Positions 61,032 through 64,000 of a stretch of 64,000 nt of DNA are shown piece by piece. The stretch is from Streptomyces bottropensis ATCC 25435. GTDB lineage: Bacteria > Actinomycetota > Actinomycetes > Streptomycetales > Streptomycetaceae. Each line of letters starts with the position of its first letter. The first letter of the stretch is position 1. A program made the translations under genes and the position numbers. The stretch spans positions 496,001 to 560,000 of the forward strand of contig NZ_KB911581.1 of NCBI RefSeq assembly GCF_000383595.1, written 5' to 3'. The notes below the pieces were generated by a model. That model did no database searches. It was not told the DNA's origin and saw only the letters and a program-made list of their open reading frames with translations.

Positions 61032-61083
61032 CAGGCCGGATCGGCGTCGCGAGAGGCGCCACCAACCAAGTGAGGTTCGAAGA

Positions 61084-61431
61084 ATGCGTGTCATCCCCGT
61101 CGACACTTCCGCCGCGACGCTGCTGGTCACAAAGCTGCCCGAGACCAAGGTGAAGGACCGTCAGACCGGTGAGATCGCCGTGGACCCGGTGACCAACGCC
61201 CGGCTCATGGTGCTGGAACTGGTGTTCATCGCGTCGGGCGGTTCCGACATGATCAAGGTGACGGTGCCGGAGCCGGGCATCGGTGAGGGTCTGGTCATGG
61301 GCGCCCCGGTCGTCCTGTCCGGCCTGGTGGCCCGGCCCTGGGAGAGTGAGTTCGGCGGCCGTGCCCGCCACGGCATCGCTTACCGGGCCGACGCGGTCAT
61401 GGTCAACGCTCCGGCTTCGGTGCAGGGCTGA
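61084..61431 (+). CDS. SCO3933-family regulatory protein of AICEs
   Basis: The 115-residue product starts MRVIPVDTSAATLLVTKLPE. It is beta-rich (IAVDPVTNARLMVLELVFIA, DMIKVTVPEPGIGEGLVMGA, PVVLSGLVARPWESEFGGRA) and ends with YRADAVMVNAPASVQG. This family is conserved immediately upstream of the FtsK/TraB gene in pSAM2-like elements and is named a regulatory protein, though its activity is not established. It precedes the translocase by 5 bases and shares its transcript, driven by the CTAGACA cluster. Confidence 0.88.
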   Translation: MRVIPVDTSAATLLVTKLPETKVKDRQTGEIAVDPVTNARLMVLELVFIASGGSDMIKVTVPEPGIGEGLVMGAPVVLSGLVARPWESEFGGRARHGIAYRADAVMVNAPASVQG

Positions 61432-61436
61432 GCGCC

Positions 61437-62804
61437 ATGACCGATTCCGTCTGGACACTGATCCTGGTGCTGCTGGCACTGGCCGCGCTGCTCGTGATGC
61501 GTCGGCGGACGCCGGTCCTGTTCTGGTGGCTCATCGGGTACCCGGTCATCGCCCTGCGCGTACTCGCCTCGTACCGGGCGACCATGGACGCCTGCGGCCT
61601 GACGGTTCCGGCTTCGGCCGTCCGTCGGGCCACGGCCCGGATGATCGGGCGGGAAGCGGCCCCGGTGCCGCCCCGGCGGTCTCTGCCCCGCCCGACCGGG
61701 TCCGGCCTCGTGATGCAGTTGCGTATGGCGGCCGGGCAGGCGCCCGAGGACTTCACCGCGTCGGCCGACCGGCTACGGCATGCCTGGGGCGCTCATGCCG
61801 TGCACATCCGCCCCACCAAGCCGGGACGGCTCGAACTGCGCCTGATCGGCTGGGACGTGCTCGCCGACGTACGCCCCGCCCGTCGCTGGCGGGGGAGTGG
61901 TCCGCTCACCCTCCCGCTGGCTCTGCGGGAAGACGGTCACTGGCACGTACGGGACTTCCGCACCGTGCCGCACGAACTGATCCTCGGCGCCACGCAGTCG
62001 GGCAAGTCCGTGTACCTGCGCAACCTGCTGTGCGGCCTCGCCCGGCAACCCGTTGCCCTCGTCGGCATCGACTGCAAATGGGGCGTTGAACTGGCGCCGT
62101 TCGCGCCCCGACTGTCGGCCCTCGCCGACACCTCGGACCGTGCCAACGACATCCTTGACGCCCTGCTGGAGGAAATGGAGGCACGGTTCCGGCTCATCGG
62201 CCTGTCGAGCGTGGCCGGTCCGGACGCCGTGCTCACCTCCGACGTATGGGGGCTGCCCGACGAGGCGCGCCCGGTGCCGGTCGTGGTCGTCGTCGACGAG
62301 GTCGCGGAACTCTTCCTCGCCGCGAGTCGCGACGACGAGAAGCGACGCGATGCCATGGTCACCAAGCTCATCCGCCTCGCCCAGCTCGGCCGCGCGGCCG
62401 GCATCTACCTGGAAGTCTGCGGGCAGCGCTTCGGCTCCGAACTCGGCAAGGGCGCGACCATGCTGCGCGCCCAGCTCACCGGCCGTATCTGCCACCGCGT
62501 CAACGACGAGACCTCGGCGAACATGGCACTTGCCGACATCGCCCCCGAAGCGGCCTTGGCCGCCACGTCCATCCCGGCCGAACGCCCCGGCGTCGCGGTC
62601 GTCGGCGACTCCTCCGGCGGTTGGTCCCGCGTCCGCTCGCCCCACCTCACCCTTGACGAAGCGGCGGCCGTCTGCCGCGACACATCCAGCCTCGTCCCGG
62701 ACCTGCCCCGACTCGCCGCCTTCCGGCCCGCCGTCGCGATGACGCCCGTCGAGTCGACGCCGTCTCCCGCTACCGCACCCGCCGCCCGACCGGTCACCGA
62801 GTAG
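61437..62804 (+). CDS. FtsK/SpoIIIE-type DNA translocase (TraB/TraSA-like)
   Basis: The 455-residue protein has two N-terminal hydrophobic helices (VWTLILVLLALAALLVM and VLFWWLIGYPVIALRVL). The motor domain carries Walker A GATQSGKS (184-191) and Walker B VVVVVDEVAEL (282-292), with further FtsK blocks (VGIDCKWGVELAPF, LGRAAGIYLEVCGQRFGSEL, TGRICHRVND). In streptomycete conjugation a single hexameric TraB-type ATPase moves double-stranded DNA between hyphae after binding clt repeats; this is the only protein strictly needed for transfer in such plasmids. The usual C-terminal wHTH (gamma-like) is not evident and the tail is Thr/Ala/Pro-rich. Length and context match AICE translocases. Confidence 0.92.
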   Translation: MTDSVWTLILVLLALAALLVMRRRTPVLFWWLIGYPVIALRVLASYRATMDACGLTVPASAVRRATARMIGREAAPVPPRRSLPRPTGSGLVMQLRMAAGQAPEDFTASADRLRHAWGAHAVHIRPTKPGRLELRLIGWDVLADVRPARRWRGSGPLTLPLALREDGHWHVRDFRTVPHELILGATQSGKSVYLRNLLCGLARQPVALVGIDCKWGVELAPFAPRLSALADTSDRANDILDALLEEMEARFRLIGLSSVAGPDAVLTSDVWGLPDEARPVPVVVVVDEVAELFLAASRDDEKRRDAMVTKLIRLAQLGRAAGIYLEVCGQRFGSELGKGATMLRAQLTGRICHRVNDETSANMALADIAPEAALAATSIPAERPGVAVVGDSSGGWSRVRSPHLTLDEAAAVCRDTSSLVPDLPRLAAFRPAVAMTPVESTPSPATAPAARPVTE

Positions 62805-62890
62805 CCGCACCGTCCCTCCCCGGTCGGCGTGACCGTCTCACGCCAAGGTCCCTACCCCTCCCATGCCAGAAACCGGAAGGAGACGAGCCG

Positions 62891-63640
62891 ATGCGCGCCC
62901 AACTCGCCCGCCTGGACGCCGTGATCATTCAAGCCGTCATCGCGGGCGCCCTGTCCTTCTCCCACCTCCACGACCTTGCCGATGCGGCTGGGCAAGGCGG
63001 CTGGAAGGCATGGGCCTACCCCATCAGCGTTGACCTCCTCCTGGTCGCCGCCTGGCGGAAGATGCGCGAACAGCAGCGGGCCGGACAACCGGCCGGGGGC
63101 CCACGTCTGTGGTTCCTCGTCGCCCTCGCCGCATCCCTCGGCGCCAACGTCGCCACCGCCGGGCTCCTCGACCTCGACCACGTCCCCGCCTGGCTCCGCG
63201 TCGTCGTCGCGGGCTGGCCGGCCGTCGCCTTCTTCGGCGGCACGCTCCTCGCTCACGCCCCCAACCACCCCCAGGAATCACCAGCAGTCCCGACCCTGCC
63301 GACGAAGGGCCCGCACGACGAACCCCACTCCGCTCCGGCCGCCGTCGACCCGCCAGACCGAGACCTCCTCCCGGAACCGTCGACAGTCCCGGCCCGCACA
63401 CCCGCTCCTCAGCCCACCACCAACGAACCGGCCACAACAGCCGAACCGGATGACCTCACCCCCGACCGCGCCCAGACGCCCGTACCCGCCGTCGCGCTGC
63501 CTCCTGCCCTCGTCGACCGCGTCCGCGCCCTCGCCGACGAACACCACTCGGCCACCGGCCACCCGGCCGACCCCGACGCCGTACGCGCCCGACTCGGCCT
63601 GCCCCCGTCCATGACCGCATCCGTCGCCGCCCACCTCTGA
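62891..63640 (+). CDS. DUF2637 membrane protein (SpdB-like spread protein)
   Basis: The 249-residue protein starts MRAQLARLDAVIIQAVIAGA. It has three or four hydrophobic segments in the first 120 residues (VIIQAVIAGALSFSHLHDLA, AYPISVDLLLVAAW, LWFLVALAASLGANVATAGL, LRVVVAGWPAVAFFGGTLLA), followed by a Pro/Thr-rich tail and a short C-terminal helical domain. DUF2637 proteins accompany TraB in AICEs and plasmids and are associated with intramycelial spread (Spd function). Upstream is a gap of 86 bases with GGAAGG before the ATG. Confidence 0.85.
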   Translation: MRAQLARLDAVIIQAVIAGALSFSHLHDLADAAGQGGWKAWAYPISVDLLLVAAWRKMREQQRAGQPAGGPRLWFLVALAASLGANVATAGLLDLDHVPAWLRVVVAGWPAVAFFGGTLLAHAPNHPQESPAVPTLPTKGPHDEPHSAPAAVDPPDRDLLPEPSTVPARTPAPQPTTNEPATTAEPDDLTPDRAQTPVPAVALPPALVDRVRALADEHHSATGHPADPDAVRARLGLPPSMTASVAAHL

Positions 63641-63656
63641 GAAAGAGGAGCCCGCC

Positions 63657-63836
63657 ATGAATCGGCGCTTCCGCAACGTCCGCCGTATCGGCCCCGTGAA
63701 CGTCGCCTCGTTCGTCGAACGCGGCAAGCACCGCCACTTGGCCGCCTGCACCGCGCCCCGCTGCGACTTCTCCGCCGAGCACGACTCCCGCGCCGCCGCC
63801 GAACTCGCCGCCCGCACCCACCGCTGCCCGGCCTGA
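63657..63836 (+). CDS. Small mobile-element transfer protein
   Basis: The 59-residue basic product (MNRRFRNVRRIGPVNVASFV, GKHRHLAACTAPRCDFSAEH and a C-terminal HRCPA) has three Cys and several His, suggesting a zinc-finger-like fold. Small proteins of this shape sit between the DUF2637 and later spread genes of AICEs and are called mobile element transfer proteins. GAAAGAGGAG precedes the ATG. Activity is unknown. Confidence 0.75.
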   Translation: MNRRFRNVRRIGPVNVASFVERGKHRHLAACTAPRCDFSAEHDSRAAAELAARTHRCPA

Positions 63837-63851
63837 CAGGAGACCAACCCC

Positions 63852-64000
63852 ATGGACGTACCGCTCTGGCTCGCCCTGCTCTGCGTCGGGGTCCTGGGCG
63901 TCAAGCTCATCCGCCCGCCCTGGTGGCTCATCACCGTGCTGCTCCTCGGCGGCTACCTCATCGCCGACAGCCTGCTCGCCCCCGTCATCAACTCCCTCGT
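63852..64000 (+). CDS. Small membrane protein, 5' part only
   Basis: The frame starts MDVPLWLALLCVGVLGVKLI 15 bases after the previous gene, with GGAGA upstream. Two hydrophobic segments (LALLCVGVLGVKLI and WWLITVLLLGGYLIADSLLA) are visible before the window ends. It is probably one of the small Spd membrane proteins of the element. Confidence 0.7.
   Translation, partial: MDVPLWLALLCVGVLGVKLIRPPWWLITVLLLGGYLIADSLLAPVINSL

Larger units (their letters stand above)
46796..64000. mobile_element. Integrated actinomycete conjugative element (AICE), left end to window edge
   Basis: The left boundary is a duplicated tRNA 3' segment. The right part carries the backbone expected of AICEs: a DUF5753 regulator, SCO3933-family protein, FtsK/TraB translocase, DUF2637 spread protein, small mobile-element transfer proteins and a membrane protein in tight tandem. 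The left part is accessory DNA with lower GC and insertion sequences. Replication initiator, excisionase, integrase and the intact tRNA-Pro gene are expected beyond 64,000 because the tRNA points left and its 5' half must be on the far side. pSAM2 is a known AICE that also uses a tRNA-Pro gene. The right end is not seen. Confidence 0.85.

Overview
The window is high-GC actinobacterial DNA and is almost certainly from a Streptomyces chromosome. Codon third positions are strongly G/C, GTG starts and ATGA/GTGA gene overlaps are common, and the gene set (purA, ybaB-recR, aspartokinase-asd-sigma factor, TIGR03943 permease pair, conservative L32) is typical of streptomycetes. Identifications were made by reading motifs and recalling families; no database search was run.

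Positions 1 to about 46,790 are ordinary core chromosome. From left to right it holds: an ABC ATPase divergent from a GbsR/MarR regulator; small unknown proteins; a diacylglycerol-kinase-like protein; purA; a glycosyltransferase fusion with its GntR neighbour; a class III aminotransferase; a DJ-1/MarR pair; a membrane Ser/Thr kinase; a SLATT protein; ybaB-recR-DUF5063; an M56 peptidase; an alpha/beta hydrolase; a two-component system; aspartokinase and aspartate-semialdehyde dehydrogenase; a SigE-type sigma factor coupled to a membrane protein; SURF1; an S9 peptidase; an ECF sigma factor; a twin-RCK channel-like protein; a Zur-box divergon (rpmF versus a permease pair); a 1401-residue STAND-WD40 protein; a duplicated secreted protein; and an XRE-type membrane protein.

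At 46,796-46,838 lies only the 3' part of a tRNA-Pro gene (minus strand, from the anticodon loop to the discriminator base), followed by its terminator. This is the footprint of an integrative element. Everything to the right up to the window edge reads as an actinomycete integrative and conjugative element (AICE). Its left arm is accessory DNA: a membrane protein, a DUF1877 gene broken by an amber codon, an HNH endonuclease and an OLD-family ATPase-nuclease. Its right arm is the conserved backbone: an XRE/DUF5753 regulator, an RsbW-like ATPase, an HTH-sensor protein, a PP2C phosphatase, an SCO3933-family protein, an FtsK/TraB DNA translocase, a DUF2637 spread protein and small transfer proteins. 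Replication genes, integrase and the intact tRNA should lie beyond 64,000.

Two results stand out. First, the OLD gene is the outer layer of a nested insertion: an IS630-type element sits in its last codons (TA duplication, perfect 17-bp ends), and that element is itself split by an ISL3-family element (8-bp duplication, 38-bp ends). Removing both restores an uninterrupted 676-codon OLD frame. Second, the backbone carries repeated TGTCTAG/CTAGACA palindromes in front of three of its transcription units. These units encode an HATPase, an HTH-sensor protein and a PP2C phosphatase, which together look like a partner-switch signalling module controlling the element.
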